Shown here piece by piece: positions 46,101-58,865 of a DNA stretch of 64,000 bases (its first letter is position 1; each line of letters begins with the position of its first letter). The translations under genes and the position numbers were made by a program. The notes under the pieces are model-generated. The model did no database searches, was not told the DNA's origin, and saw only the letters and a program-made list of their open reading frames with translations. The stretch comes from Xanthoparmelia taractica (taxonomy: Eukaryota; Ascomycota; Lecanoromycetes; Lecanorales; Parmeliaceae). The DNA lies in NCBI GenBank assembly GCA_033085395.1, contig MU853194.1:68749-132748 (forward strand). The letters run 5' to 3'.

Positions 46101-48358
46101 CACGGTGTGAATTTGCACGAAACGACCTCCACAAGGCTCGGCAACACTGGCCAGCCTGCTTCAGGTATATGATAGCTGTGTTTGAAGCGTTGTTCAGACA
46201 ACAATGTTACATTTTCTATATTTCGTGGTGTTTCCCGAGATTTGCCAGCCGGTGGATGGTAGTGTAGAGCTCTTGTGGCGCCAACCTAACGTTGGAGTAT
46301 GAGGCTCTATTTCTAAGTTTGACAGCTGGTTATCAACATCTACACTCTCTTCGACCCTTTTGTTTTTGCGTGCCAATTGCTCCCCCGCATGTTGAATTGC
46401 AAACGGTACTTTATTAGCAGAGACCATGGGTATTTGGCCCGTACAATGAGGCGGTTGGAAGGTTTGCGCATGGTTCGGCGTTCAAGCCGTCCCATATCAG
46501 GAAGATAACGGTGGTCACCGTGATCGTATTGCGCGCATGTCTGCACCAGATCGGACATTATGGAGGATTAGATATCGCTTCTCCACAAAGCGGTAAAACC
46601 ATAGAACAGTCCCTGTCCTTCCCCACACTTCGGATGTCTTTGATCTTTGAAGAGAGTCCTGGGGATAAATATCGCCTCGGCATACTGCTTTGGGTCTCGT
46701 CGCTGGTCGAGGCTTTGCTTCCAATTTTTCACGCGAGAACGACTTGACTTTCATTTGCGAGCTTGCCATATCGCATCGACTGAAATCAACCTTGGGGGGA
46801 AAGGTGTCAGCCAAGTGTCGCTGATTGGGTTCGCGTGGCGGCTATCGTGAATCGCATCAAGGTCTCAGAACGAGGCAGTCTCTGACTTGTAAGACCTACA
46901 ATCCTTGAGATTTCTGAAGACACTGTGGGTCTTTGTGAGCGAATTTTGCAAAGCTCGACGGTCTTCTGCCAAAGGCCACGACAGACCGATTCTAAAAGCC
47001 GGTCTGGTAGATTCAAAGCTCTGAGCTATACGGCTAGTGTGGGCGACGACGGGTGTTTCTTTCATGCCTCGAGTGCCAGCATCTTGCATATCACGCCAAT
47101 ATCCTGCGTGCATTGTCCTTAGAAATCCTAGTATTGCAGCTAGGAGACTGCGTCATATGAAGGAGAGGAAAAGACCTAGCACAAATGGTGTATTCTTGGA
47201 GAGATTTTAGAGAATTACGCACAGTTGAGAGCGTCTTTCAGCGGCTCTCGTTGCACCAAGGTCAGCCAAATCATGGACCTATACTGACCCCAGCAGGCAG
47301 GGGACTCACATTATACCAAGACTCGCGAAGAGACTATGGGATGATTGTTCGTTGCCTGTCAAGCCAGAAGAGCAGGAAGGCTTACATCATTGTCATACTG
47401 GTGGCTAACAACCTGGCAAGCGACATGTGATAATGACTTTACTCATGGCATCAGTCTGCATTTTCCACGCATTCGCCTTGAGCAGCAGCCATGATTTAGC
47501 GCAAAAAGTTTCTATCTACCGAGTTTCTGGGATACAAGCCTTGACGTTCGTGTGAAAATGAGATCTAATCCGGACAATTGCCAATTTCCAGAGGACCAGA
47601 GACGGGGAAAACACATAGCATCGTGGCAAGGAGCCTTCGTTGTGCGCACACAATAGCGTCTAGCTCCATCCTTGTAGGACAAATTTGTACGGTACTTGTA
47701 GGAAATGGTAGATGAACTGATGGTAGTGATCCATGAAAGGAGGGAATCTAGTCTAATAGGTCTTACAGTCTCTATCCAGGGGTAAAGGAAAATACCCGGA
47801 CAAAGAACACAGTCAACAGGGTGTAGACCCAAAGATATCAAGGAAAGGAGGGTACGTAGAAGCTTCGACAGAGCCGCCTGGCTTTACTATTCAAGGAGAC
47901 TATCTTTCGACAGGGTCACTACCTCTAAGATGGCATGGAACCTTGTCCGTACACCTCTCAAAGCCATCATAGCTACCCGAATCCAGTATGCGTTGCAGTC
48001 TTTGAAATAGCAATGCCCAAGATTGTTCTGATGAACGTGGGGATGTGGAAACCTATACATGCATTGTTTCGGACTATTACCGAGATTCTAAGCTCCAATA
48101 AGCCTCATATCACATATTAATGAGGCCTGCGGAGGTTTGAAGCCTTGTAAATGGCACTTGTAGTCGGACCAGGACCTTCGAAGGGACGAAAATGAATAGG
48201 AGCGTTAACTCCGTAGAGTCCAAACTTCTGCCAAGACGCTAAGCAAGAAAAAAGATCTGAAGCTCGACTTCACGGACAGCACTCAATAACATCCTATCCA
48301 ACCCGCTCAACTTACCCACCTCCTTCGTTCATCATCCTATTGTCGCTATCTATTTCAG
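43163..48358. other. 5.2 kb gene-free block upstream of the regulator and phosphate carrier
   Basis: The two flanking genes are divergent, so this contains both promoters, yet it is far longer than other divergent spacers here (311-863 bp). The part next to the regulator is G-rich, with runs of six to nine Gs (about 43420-43530) and a C-run/G-run hairpin (43821-43850). The middle (about 45500-47900) holds short open frames on both strands (for example 46515-46814 minus and 47185-47430 plus) with no domain I recognise. I see no transposon terminal repeats. Confidence 0.55.
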
Positions 48359-49542
48359 ATGGCTGCGTCAATTCCACCTTCGTCAACGGGATCGGCGAAG
48401 TTAGATGGCCTGGTTCAAAAGGCTTCCGCAAACACACCAGAAAAGTTGAGCGGCCTTGCACTCTACTCGAGATTCGCATTGGCTGGCGCAGTTTGCTGCT
48501 CGGTCACCCATGGAGGTCTCACGCCCGTTGACGTGTAGGTGTCTTGGACAACAAAAGTAATTTCCATGACTGATGACCGTCACGTCTAGTGTCAAGACAC
48601 GGATACAACTCGATCCTGTTACCTACAACAAGGGGATGATCGGGGGCTTCCGTCAAGTTATTAAGACCGAAGGCTATGGCGCGCTTGCAACTGGCTTTGG
48701 GCCCACCGCTGCGGGATACTTCTTGCAGGGTGCTTTCAAATTCGGAGGATATGAACTCTTCAAACAGCAATGCATCAATTACCTGGGTTACGAAACCGCA
48801 TCAAATAACCGCACGGCGGTCTACCTAGCTTCATCGGCTTTGGCAGAGTTTTTCGCAGACATCGCACTCTGCCCACTGGAGGCCACCAGGATTCGACTTG
48901 TTTCTCAGCCTACATTTGCTTCTGGCCTGTTGAGCGGATTCGGAAAGATCTACAAGCAGGAGGGTGTTGGTGCTTTCTACTCTGGATTTGGACCGATTCT
49001 CTTCAAGCAGTATGTGCGGAAGTTTGCGCCGTTTTGGACATTTGCTAACACCTCAAAGGGTGCCCTACACAATGGCCAAGTTCGTTGTCTACGAAAAGGT
49101 CGCAGAAGCCATCTATCAACGCGTAGACAAGTCCAAAACATCTGATGGCATGCAAACCGTCATCAATCTTGGGTCTGGTCTCATGGCTGGATTCGCAGCA
49201 GCTCTTGTCTCACAGCCCGCCGATACCATGCTCAGCAAGATCAACAAAACCAAAGGACTACCCGGAGAAGGCACGACAAGCCGTCTGATCAAGATTGCAA
49301 AGGAGCTTGGATTTCGCGGAAGCTACACGGGTATCGGGGCTCGTCTATTCGTAAGGCAAACTGCCCTGCATTGAAAGACCTCAGCTAATCATTGGCAAAG
49401 ATGGTAGGGACTCTTACCGCAGGTCAGTTTGCAATTTACGGCGATATTAAGAAGGTTCTTGGTGAGTTTTGAGTCAGTTGCTGCTTTCAGATCATTGCTG
49501 ACAGGCTTAGGTGCGACTGGTGGCGTAGAAATCTCGAAATAA
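48359..49542 (+). CDS. MIR1: Mitochondrial phosphate carrier
   Basis: Five exons, 48359-48534, 48590-49009, 49059-49350, 49401-49461 and 49505-49542 (introns 55, 49, 50 and 43 bp), give 328 residues. Three mitochondrial carrier repeats are visible: [14 protein letters not shown] in repeat 1, formed across the first intron; [14 protein letters not shown] in repeat 2; and [13 protein letters not shown] in repeat 3. Each has the P-x-[DE]-x-x-[KR] signature. [21 protein letters not shown] is diagnostic for phosphate carriers when read in two blocks. The protein imports inorganic phosphate with a proton across the inner membrane for ATP synthesis. The C-terminus [11 protein letters not shown] comes from a 38-nt last exon. 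Confidence 0.95.
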
Positions 49543-50080
49543 AAGAGCGGTGTTCTGCAGAGGCTTTAGTCATAGGCGTTTCGATAGATTGCATGCCAGG
49601 ACAGTGGTCGGTTCTGTTCAGCCGTTCTCTAAGGGGCTGTCGCCGGGTTTCAGACGCATTAATTCTCCTATTTCTGTAAAGGGGTTTAAGCGCGCGGGTA
49701 TAATTAGACCGGTCATCGGGCAATAAATAGAAGACCTTAACTCACATTGTCGTCAAAATTTTGGGGATAAAACCATACAGACAGCGCTTTATTCCCCTCA
49801 TTACATAGTCCGACTTTGCTCCAGCATATATTTTAACCAGTGAGCCCGGCTTGTTTTGACATTGTCGAACGCCAAGAAACGTGTAAGCGTCAAGGCTGAG
49901 GGCTGTTGCCCCGTCAACCGCGCAATTATTCGAGATACACGGTGGTCAATTCGCGAGTAGCAACCACAACGCCACACCTTTGAGACCTTGGCCTGCGCTT
50001 ATTACGGCTGCCTGGACTCGAACGGTGGATACCTTAATCTATCCTTCCAGCTTCCCCCATCGTTGTAAAGCTTACTTTTC
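49543..50080. other. Spacer before the membrane protein gene
   Basis: About 540 bases: 3' flank of the phosphate carrier and promoter of the next gene. No feature is identified; a T-loop-like string near 50010 lacks the rest of a tRNA. Confidence 0.55.
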
Positions 50081-51661
50081 ATGGAGCAAACCTCGGTCGA
50101 AGACTTTCAGGACTTCCACAATCAGCAGCCCGTTAGAGATGCAGATGGAGTACCGCGCGTATTACAGGATTCTCGAAACAAGGCAGCTTATATTGAAGAT
50201 GACGAGGCATCGCTTTCCGGCTCCGCACACCACTCGCCCGACGAAGCCGTCTTCGATCGTCCCTCGCGAACAAGCTCCCCACGCACATCGCATGGCTCTG
50301 AGGATGACATCTCGGCCCTCGAATCGTCCTACGAATCTGTGAATCACGCCTCACCAGTTACACCTCTCAAGGCTCGTTCAAGATTTCGAAACCCTTCTTC
50401 CGTACGAGCAATGCAGATGGACACTACGCCTCCGCACCTAGCCACTCCATCCTCGCAACAGCGTCACAGACTGTATACTCCCTTGCAACACGGTACACCA
50501 CGCTCTGCCCGCTCACATCGCAGTGGTATTGTTTCGCCGTCAAAGCTCAGTCCGACCAAGAAAGCAAAAAGGGAATACCCTCTCGTCCTCCTTCACGTTA
50601 CTCTCCTCCCAATGCCGCTTTCCTACTCGCCCGAAATCCTCGAGACCGTCCTCCCACCATCCATCCTCGCGAATTGGAAACTTCTTCAAGAAAAAGCAAC
50701 CGACACTGTCCTCGAACGCGGTATTCTCATCCCACATCCCAAGGAAGATTATGACCTTCTGGAAGAGCGATTGCTCGAGTCCCTCGAATTAAAAATACCA
50801 CGAATACTGAAATGCGGCCACTTCCACCTATCCCCCGAAGAAGAAGCTGACATAGCCGCCGAGTCGGACTCAGAAGCCGAGACCGATGCCCACGATGCGG
50901 ACATCTGTCTTGATTGCGGGCGGCGCATACGTGACGGGAAGTTCGGCAGCGCTGGTACGGGGAGCAAAAGATGGGACATTAAGCTCTTTGCCGCGAATGG
51001 GCTTATGCGAGCGGGAGCGTGGAGCGCAGCATGGCGGGAGATGGAGAGAGTGGATGTGGAGATACTCCCTTGGATGGAGGAGGATATGAAGCGTGAGCTG
51101 GAGTTGAGAAGAGAAGAAGATGAAAGAGCAAGAGCGGAACAAGCCCATTCAGAGAGGGAGGAGGGAATCGGCGGCCTAGATGACGCAAGGCTGAGGGAGA
51201 TATATGGGCATGATGCGCAGGCTTTCGTCGATGGGTTGGGGGACGAGGTGCCTGCTGCTGCATCGGCACCTCAGCGGACACCTATGAAAGTGCCCATGGA
51301 GAGCAAGGAAGATGTTCCGCTTTGGGATCTCCTGCGGGAGTATATGTACCATGCGGCCCAGGACCGTCGCAACCTTGTCATTTTACTTCTCAGCATTGTT
51401 ATTCTGTTCCTCTCTATGGGCTCGTCCACGTCAAGCCGAAGAGATATTGAGGTGCAGATGGAACCGATGGGTCGGACACCCATAGCGCAGGCTTCGGCAT
51501 ACAGCACTGACATACTATCCAAAGCTTCTGTATCCATCGTGAGCGCAGCATCATCCACCCCATCCCCACCCCCCGAATCGCAGGAGCGCGAAGAGCAAGA
51601 CCAGCCGGCTTCTTGGACCGAGACAGCCGAAGACGTGGCGACGGAGATGTTTGAAGATTGA
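50081..51661 (+). CDS. Conserved fungal single-pass membrane protein, unknown function
   Basis: One exon, 526 residues. The N-terminal 150 residues are Ser/Pro-rich and acidic, with many TP and SP sites (TPLQHGTPRSARSHRSG). A conserved block follows: KREYPLVLLHVTLLP, TVLERGILIPHPKEDYDLLEERLLESLELKIP read in two parts, then CGHFHL and, about 40 residues later, ICLDCGRRI. The CGH...CLDC pairing could bind zinc. After a charged helix (RREEDERARAEQ) comes one hydrophobic span, LVILLLSIVILFLSM, at about residues 427-441, and a Ser-rich tail. Homologues are often labelled pathway-specific nitrogen regulator; I see no DNA-binding domain to justify that, and the topology suggests a tail-proximal membrane protein. 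Confidence 0.82.
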   Translation: MEQTSVEDFQDFHNQQPVRDADGVPRVLQDSRNKAAYIEDDEASLSGSAHHSPDEAVFDRPSRTSSPRTSHGSEDDISALESSYESVNHASPVTPLKARSRFRNPSSVRAMQMDTTPPHLATPSSQQRHRLYTPLQHGTPRSARSHRSGIVSPSKLSPTKKAKREYPLVLLHVTLLPMPLSYSPEILETVLPPSILANWKLLQEKATDTVLERGILIPHPKEDYDLLEERLLESLELKIPRILKCGHFHLSPEEEADIAAESDSEAETDAHDADICLDCGRRIRDGKFGSAGTGSKRWDIKLFAANGLMRAGAWSAAWREMERVDVEILPWMEEDMKRELELRREEDERARAEQAHSEREEGIGGLDDARLREIYGHDAQAFVDGLGDEVPAAASAPQRTPMKVPMESKEDVPLWDLLREYMYHAAQDRRNLVILLLSIVILFLSMGSSTSSRRDIEVQMEPMGRTPIAQASAYSTDILSKASVSIVSAASSTPSPPPESQEREEQDQPASWTETAEDVATEMFED

Positions 51662-52270
51662 ATAGACGGAGAACATGTGGTGTTGAATAAGGGGTGGCGT
51701 AGGGGTACAGATTGAATATAAATCCGGATCCATTGGCGCAATTTCTATTCCTATTACTTCAATGACCAAGATACCATAATTAGCGAGCCAACTGTGCGCG
51801 TCTAGCGTTTTCTATTGCGAATATACTTGGGACTGATGTCCTCGAGCAAGTTCTGACATACTTGTCTTCACAATTGAATCATTCTCTCATTCAGGTTTCG
51901 TTACCCGGAAGTGTGTCTGGTGCTATGGAAGAGATCCAAGAACAGATATAGGTTTTTCAACCCTTTCTTGAAGCGTTGATCCGGAGGGTTGATTTAGCCC
52001 CAGGTATTGAGAATTTCTGGACATATCAAATTTTTCCATCAGTGGGGACTACCAGGCTGTGTCTGCCTGCGCTCTTGCTGTTTGTAGAACGAAGCATATT
52101 TACGGAGCAGTCCGTTGTATTACCTCGTCGGACGAACCAACCATTCTCAAATCTTGCATCAAGGAATATAATACAATGAAAACTATAGGGTCGAGATTGT
52201 ATCCTACAATCTCCGACTCGCCCAGGTCAACGGCAAAAAGCTTACAATGTTATTCGACTATCGTGTGTCC
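51662..52270. other. Convergent spacer
   Basis: About 610 bases between convergent genes. The short plus-strand frames here overlap the 3' exon of the hydrolase and have no support. Confidence 0.55.
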
Positions 52271-53639
52271 TTATACCTTTAACTTACTAAGGTCATTGTT
52301 GTTAAAGAAAACGCTCAGTTGCTCGTCAAGCCATTTCAAATCAGCCTTGCTGTCACCTGGTCCGCCGGCCCAATGGCCCCAGATACTTGGAAACACCTCC
52401 AATTGTCCGACGCCCGGCTTCATGTGCGCAACTTCATACTCGGAGTCTTCGGGACTGCAGTTTTTGTTTGACGTTGATCAGCCACAGAGTATAGGCCTGG
52501 CAGTATAGAGTCGCCACTCACGGGAAGTATAGATCTGTCTTCGCGGGTAGGACAAGGGTTTTTGCCTTGGTGCTCGACATTGATTTCTCGAAGTCGCCGT
52601 TGTAAGGCTCTTGCAGGGAGCAGTCTCCGCTTTGCCATGTTTGGAGCATTACAAGCATGTTCTCAGGATCTGCCCGTGTTAGCCTACCATGGTAAATGTT
52701 GTCTTGAGTTGGCATGCTGGTGTACCCTTTGAGGTCGCCCAGCCTTCCCAAAAGCCCACCATGAACGACTCCAGGTTTGGATATCCATAATGTTTCTCGT
52801 GGAGCTTCTCACGATAGAAAGCCTGACTGAAGCCCCTTTTGGCAACAACATCAGCCGCAGATTATTTCGCACAACGAGGACCCTACCATCCAGCATAGCC
52901 CCTTCCAAACGCCTTCAGTCCCACCGTCTTCTCCTCTTCGGTCCATATCCTCTTCTCATCAAGTCCTTCCCCCTTCACTCCGCCCTCCTTTGCTCCCGCA
53001 CTCGGTATCCCCTTCGCCGCCAACAATGCGCTCTTGACACCCTCCAGAAAGACCTGGTTATGCAAGCTTGTCCTCGCGGAGCCGCAGAATGGCACCGCAA
53101 GATCGGCGAAATCGGGATACTGCGTGATCCATTGGAAGGTCTGGCCGGCACCCATTGACCAGCCTAATACACAGTATAGGTGGTGGACTCCGAGATGCTC
53201 GGTGACGAGCTTATGCTGGGCACGGACATTGTCATAGAAGGAGATTTTAGGGAACGCTGTGGCGAGAATTGTATTGGAAGGGGAGCTGGATTGGCCGTTC
53301 CCGAAGAGGGCCGGGATTATGATGAAGTACTGAAAGGCGTGTGAGATTGAACGGCTAGAGATGGTCACGTTTCTGATTGATGGATCACCTTGTTCGGGTT
53401 TAAGGTTTTGTCGTCGCCAATCAGCCAGATATTGTCTGATATCGCTGCTCAAACGTCAGGGAGAGCGATTGAGGATGTTTTCATGCATGCGCACATCCAG
53501 AATACCAAGTCGGATAGACGATTGCGGGAGCCTTTGGGTCTCCGAATGTCTTGTACGCGATGTGAGCATTTGACAGAGTAGCGCCGCATTGGAGATGCCA
53601 GTCTCCCAATGCGAACTTGTCATAGTCATCGTTGGGCAT
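52271..53639 (-). CDS. MET2/MetX-like alpha/beta hydrolase
   Basis: Six exons, 53639-53495, 53444-53389, 53329-52887, 52835-52726, 52669-52522 and 52454-52271 (introns 50, 59, 51, 56 and 67 bp), give 361 residues. The fold is that of homoserine O-acetyltransferases: IIIPALFGNGQSSSPSN, nucleophile Ser in LGWSMGAGQ, catalytic Asp in LPAKTDLYFP and His in WGHWAGGPGD. SDNIWLIGDDKTLNPNK emerges only after removal of the first two introns. Fungal proteins of this branch lack parts of the true MET2 active-site lid, so the acyl-transferase activity and substrate are uncertain. The start at 53639 is the first ATG that begins the conserved YDKFALGDW segment. Confidence 0.88.
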
Positions 53640-54307
53640 TTTGAGGGACCTTTCGAGGTGGTTGGACCAGGATTTTCCTGTTATGACTGCTGCTACTGTC
53701 GTCTCTTCAGTAAGCCCCGCGCACCTAGAGCCCCTCTTCCCGCGAGGGGAAGCCCTTATCGATAAGCGCGGAGCGGAACTCGTCACAGCTCACGATAAAC
53801 ACTCGTTGTACATCGTCTATCGCACATCAAATGCACCGGTCTTTGGCTAAGATCTCATTCTGCTACTACCTTAGTTGTTATCCCAAACGGTGTGGAAAGC
53901 GGTTTGAAGCTATGGCGGTTGAAGTCGAGCATGACGTAAAGCAAGGAGCAGAAAATCGACGCAATACGCTCCCCCGTTGCACCAGCGCTACTAGGAATGG
54001 AACCTAATACATGTGATATATAATACTCTAAACAGACCAACAAGAAGGTCTCTCGGCTCATGCTACCGATAACAACGTCGAGCACATCTTCCTAGGCACC
54101 CTTCGGATGAAGGGGAATCATCCACAGCTTAGACCATCTCAAATCCTCGCTTCATGCTACGGATTTCTCGAGCACGTCTCCCCCGGCACTCTTCGGATTC
54201 CTTCAATCAGTAGTTATCCACGGCTCAGAACACCGAAATCTCCTTTGAATACCTCCTGCCACACTTGGAGATCCTGCCCAATACCACCCACAGCTACTTA
54301 CTCGACA
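53640..54307. promoter_or_regulatory. Divergent promoter with a diverged tandem duplication
   Basis: About 670 bases between the hydrolase and the flavin-reductase-like gene. The half nearest the reductase contains two diverged copies of a roughly 90 bp unit (about 54058-54145 and 54152-54245), sharing TCATGCTAC, TCGAGCAC and CTTCGGAT blocks in the same order. Confidence 0.6.
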
Positions 54308-55293
54308 ATGCCCTCCAATTTTGGCGATAGAGAGCAGCGCGACGAGGATCCCTCAGCTCACGAACAGCGCTTCGACCAGGAGAAGGCTGTCAAAAGGAAC
54401 CCACATCCAGACTTCAACAAGGCCGAAGCGGATCGGCCAGACTGGACCGAAAGACCGGAATGGCATTTCACCAAGACAAAACAGCCAGGGTGGAAACTAG
54501 GTCAGGGCGCCAATGATGGCGGAGAAAGTCTTCAAAAGAGGCACGTGGAGATAGACCCATACGAGCAAGGTAGACCGGCGGTCTTCAACTACAAGCTGCT
54601 CATTAGCGGGATAATCCCTAGACCGATTGGTTTCATTAGCACACAATCTGGGGACGGTCAGCCATGGTCCTTAAGACCTTCTACTCATACTACTGGCTGA
54701 CATATCCCTTAGGTTCCTCCACCAACCTCGCACCATTCTCCTACACCAACGTCATAAACCACGACCCGCCTCTCTTCACCGTCGGCTTCGCAGGCGGCTA
54801 CTCCAACGCCAAAGACACGCTGCGCAACCTCGAAGCCACCGAAGAATGCACCATCAACATCATCAGCGAACACTTCGTCGAGGCCGCCAACGCTACGAGC
54901 ATCAATGCGCCCTACGGCATATCCGAATGGGCGTTGAGCGGTCTTACCCCCGCCCCGTGCACGGAGGTCAAGCCTTCGCGCGTGAAAGAGGCGGTCTTCA
55001 GTGTCGAAGGCAAACTGTTTTCGACGACGGAATTTGAGAGCAGGGCCACGCCGGGCAAGAAAACGGGGGTGTTGGCTATTATCGAGGGGGTGAGGTTCTG
55101 GGTAAGGGAGGATGCGATCAACGAGGATAGGAATATAATCGATATTGGAGTGCTGAGGCCAATGAGCAGGTTGGGTGGAATCACATATGGGAGGACGGTG
55201 GAAGGGTGCGAGATCCCTAGGCCGGATTTTGCGGAGAAAGAAAAGGAGGGAGAGACGGATGGATTGCTCAAACCAAAGACGGAGGATCAATAG
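54308..55293 (+). CDS. FMN-binding flavin-reductase-like protein
   Basis: Exons 54308-54656 and 54713-55293 (56 bp intron) give 309 residues. A charged N-terminal extension (about 90 residues, with DRPDWTERPEWHF) precedes the split-barrel flavin reductase domain (PF01613 type): FNYKLLISGIIPRPIGFIST, then after the intron NLAPFSYTNVINHDPPLF and FVEAANATSINAPYG. These match the FMN/FAD-binding loops of fungal flavoprotein oxygenase-like proteins. The C-terminal RLGGITYGRTVEGCEIPRPDF is family-typical. An upstream in-frame ATG at 54107 would add 67 residues lacking conservation and containing one of the duplicated promoter units, so I prefer 54308. The substrate is unknown. Confidence 0.88.
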
Positions 55294-55882
55294 GAGAGGC
55301 AAAGCGCGAACACAGACGTCTCGGACCTCTCGATCGTCAATCGACGTTTCACACGGCGAGCTATGGAGTAGCCAAACGATTTTGGAAGCCCGTAGGCCTC
55401 AGAAAAGGTAGTTGATTAATCGATCTATGTACATTTTGCAAGCTATCTAGCACATGAAGAATGCACAAACCAATTGGTCCTTGTCTTTCCGGCTACTATT
55501 TCAACTGGTCTAAACTCGTGCTGTCTAGACAAGTCAGCAATAGATGCAAGTCTTGGGGTTGGTCTCGTTGTGGAAGGGTCTTGCTTGATCTCATCTTCCA
55601 TCACAATTAGCTCTCCTATTGGCGCAGACTGTCGATGTTTCTTGCCAAGCAAGTCGTCAATCCTCGATCTCGAAAGATCTTGGTGCTTTCGGCGTCGATT
55701 CTTTCTATGTTCAAGGCGACATTAGTACATGAGGGCGACATGGCCCCCGTTACAGGCGTGTTCCATCAGGTAATCCCCGGCGGGATATTGACGACCTAGA
55801 GCCCACTCAGCGATCGCTCGAACCAGGTGGACTGCAAGAGCTGGAATTTTATGTCGTACGTAACCCAAGGGTTGTCTGCGTC
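55294..55882. other. Spacer with coding-like minus-strand frame
   Basis: About 590 bases between convergent genes. On the minus strand a frame reading toward 55443 looks coding-like (KNRRRKHQDLSRSRIDD, then EFRPVEIVAGKTRTNWF) and is in the same frame as upstream sequence ending GGHVALMY, separated by a single TAA near 55717. No start codon or intron model fits cleanly, so I do not call a gene. Confidence 0.4.
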
Positions 55883-58002
<2,120 letters not shown>

Positions 58003-58865
58003 AATGACTGCGTTGATGCTCCAGTCAGCTGCAGCAGCGTAAGGATGTCAGAATCGCCCTTGAGGTGTTGGGGCGAATGTGTAGGTGAGCTACGAGCATG
58101 GAGGTGAGCGCAGCAAGATGCTCTATAATTGAGGGAGCATTCCTATGGATAAATGGATGTAAAGGCGTCACTACAACATATTAATTATTATGTACGTAGA
58201 TGACCGCCTGATAAACCGAATAGTAGGAGTGGTGGACGAAAGTGGAAAGCATTATGGACAATATCCACTAGGCTACTCTCGGACTAGCCTTTGATCCGGT
58301 AACTCTTCAAATTATTCAACTTTTCCAAGATAGTGCCAAAGCAACTGAGCGCCATGAAGTTATGGGGCTCAGTAAGGTGTGCCAAACATCCAACATGTTC
58401 TTACACACTAGGCCAATCAATATACCAGAAGTCTTGGTTCCACGAAGATTGTCTAGTCATGAGATGAGTCAAGTCTGCTTGCCCAAAGACGGAAGAGGTT
58501 GCTTCGAGTAGCGCGTTATCGACTGCTATCAAAGGCATCAGTTTCTAGCTTATAGATATCTGCCGCGGTATCCAAGGCTACCAAAGCCGTCAGTCTCCAT
58601 GTTGAAAAAACATTTGTAATCGTCCGACATGCTTGGCAAGTACTGTCAGACTAACCGTCTAAGCAAGTCTTCGGGAATAGGACCTGGCGTCCTTTGTCTC
58701 CGTTTGAACCTTCAGGTAGTGAGCTTATTGTTTACGCGGGTCTTCGGAATTATGGCCAGACGTCGTTTGTCTCCGTCCTAACCTTGAGGTGGTGGACTAT
58801 ATATCTCAGGACGCCCCAGCAGTCTCTTGCGTACTTTGTATCTCTTCTGTAATATCTATCCTAGC
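58003..58865. promoter_or_regulatory. Divergent promoter region with a 58-bp direct repeat
   Basis: About 860 bases between PAP1 and the SDR gene. Two imperfect direct repeats (58667-58724 and 58740-58797, period 73 bp) lie 70-200 bp upstream of the SDR start. Confidence 0.6.
58667..58797 (+). repeat. Imperfect direct repeat upstream of the SDR gene
   Basis: Copy 1 (58667-58724) and copy 2 (58740-58797) share GTCTTCGG, GTTTGTCTCCGT or close variants, AACCTT and AGGT blocks in identical order and spacing. They differ at many positions, so the duplication is old or mutated. Confidence 0.8.

Noticed and set aside
45549..47841. Medium minus-strand frames as a possible multi-exon gene
   Set aside because: I could not join them with consistent splice phases and recognised no family; kept only as a spacer note.
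49980..50030. GTTCGAGTCC-like T-loop string suggesting a tRNA gene on the minus strand
   Set aside because: No matching acceptor stem or D-arm upstream on that strand.
54107..54307. N-terminal extension of the flavin-reductase gene as a mitochondrial targeting sequence
   Set aside because: The stretch is part of the diverged promoter duplication and the family start fits 54308 better.
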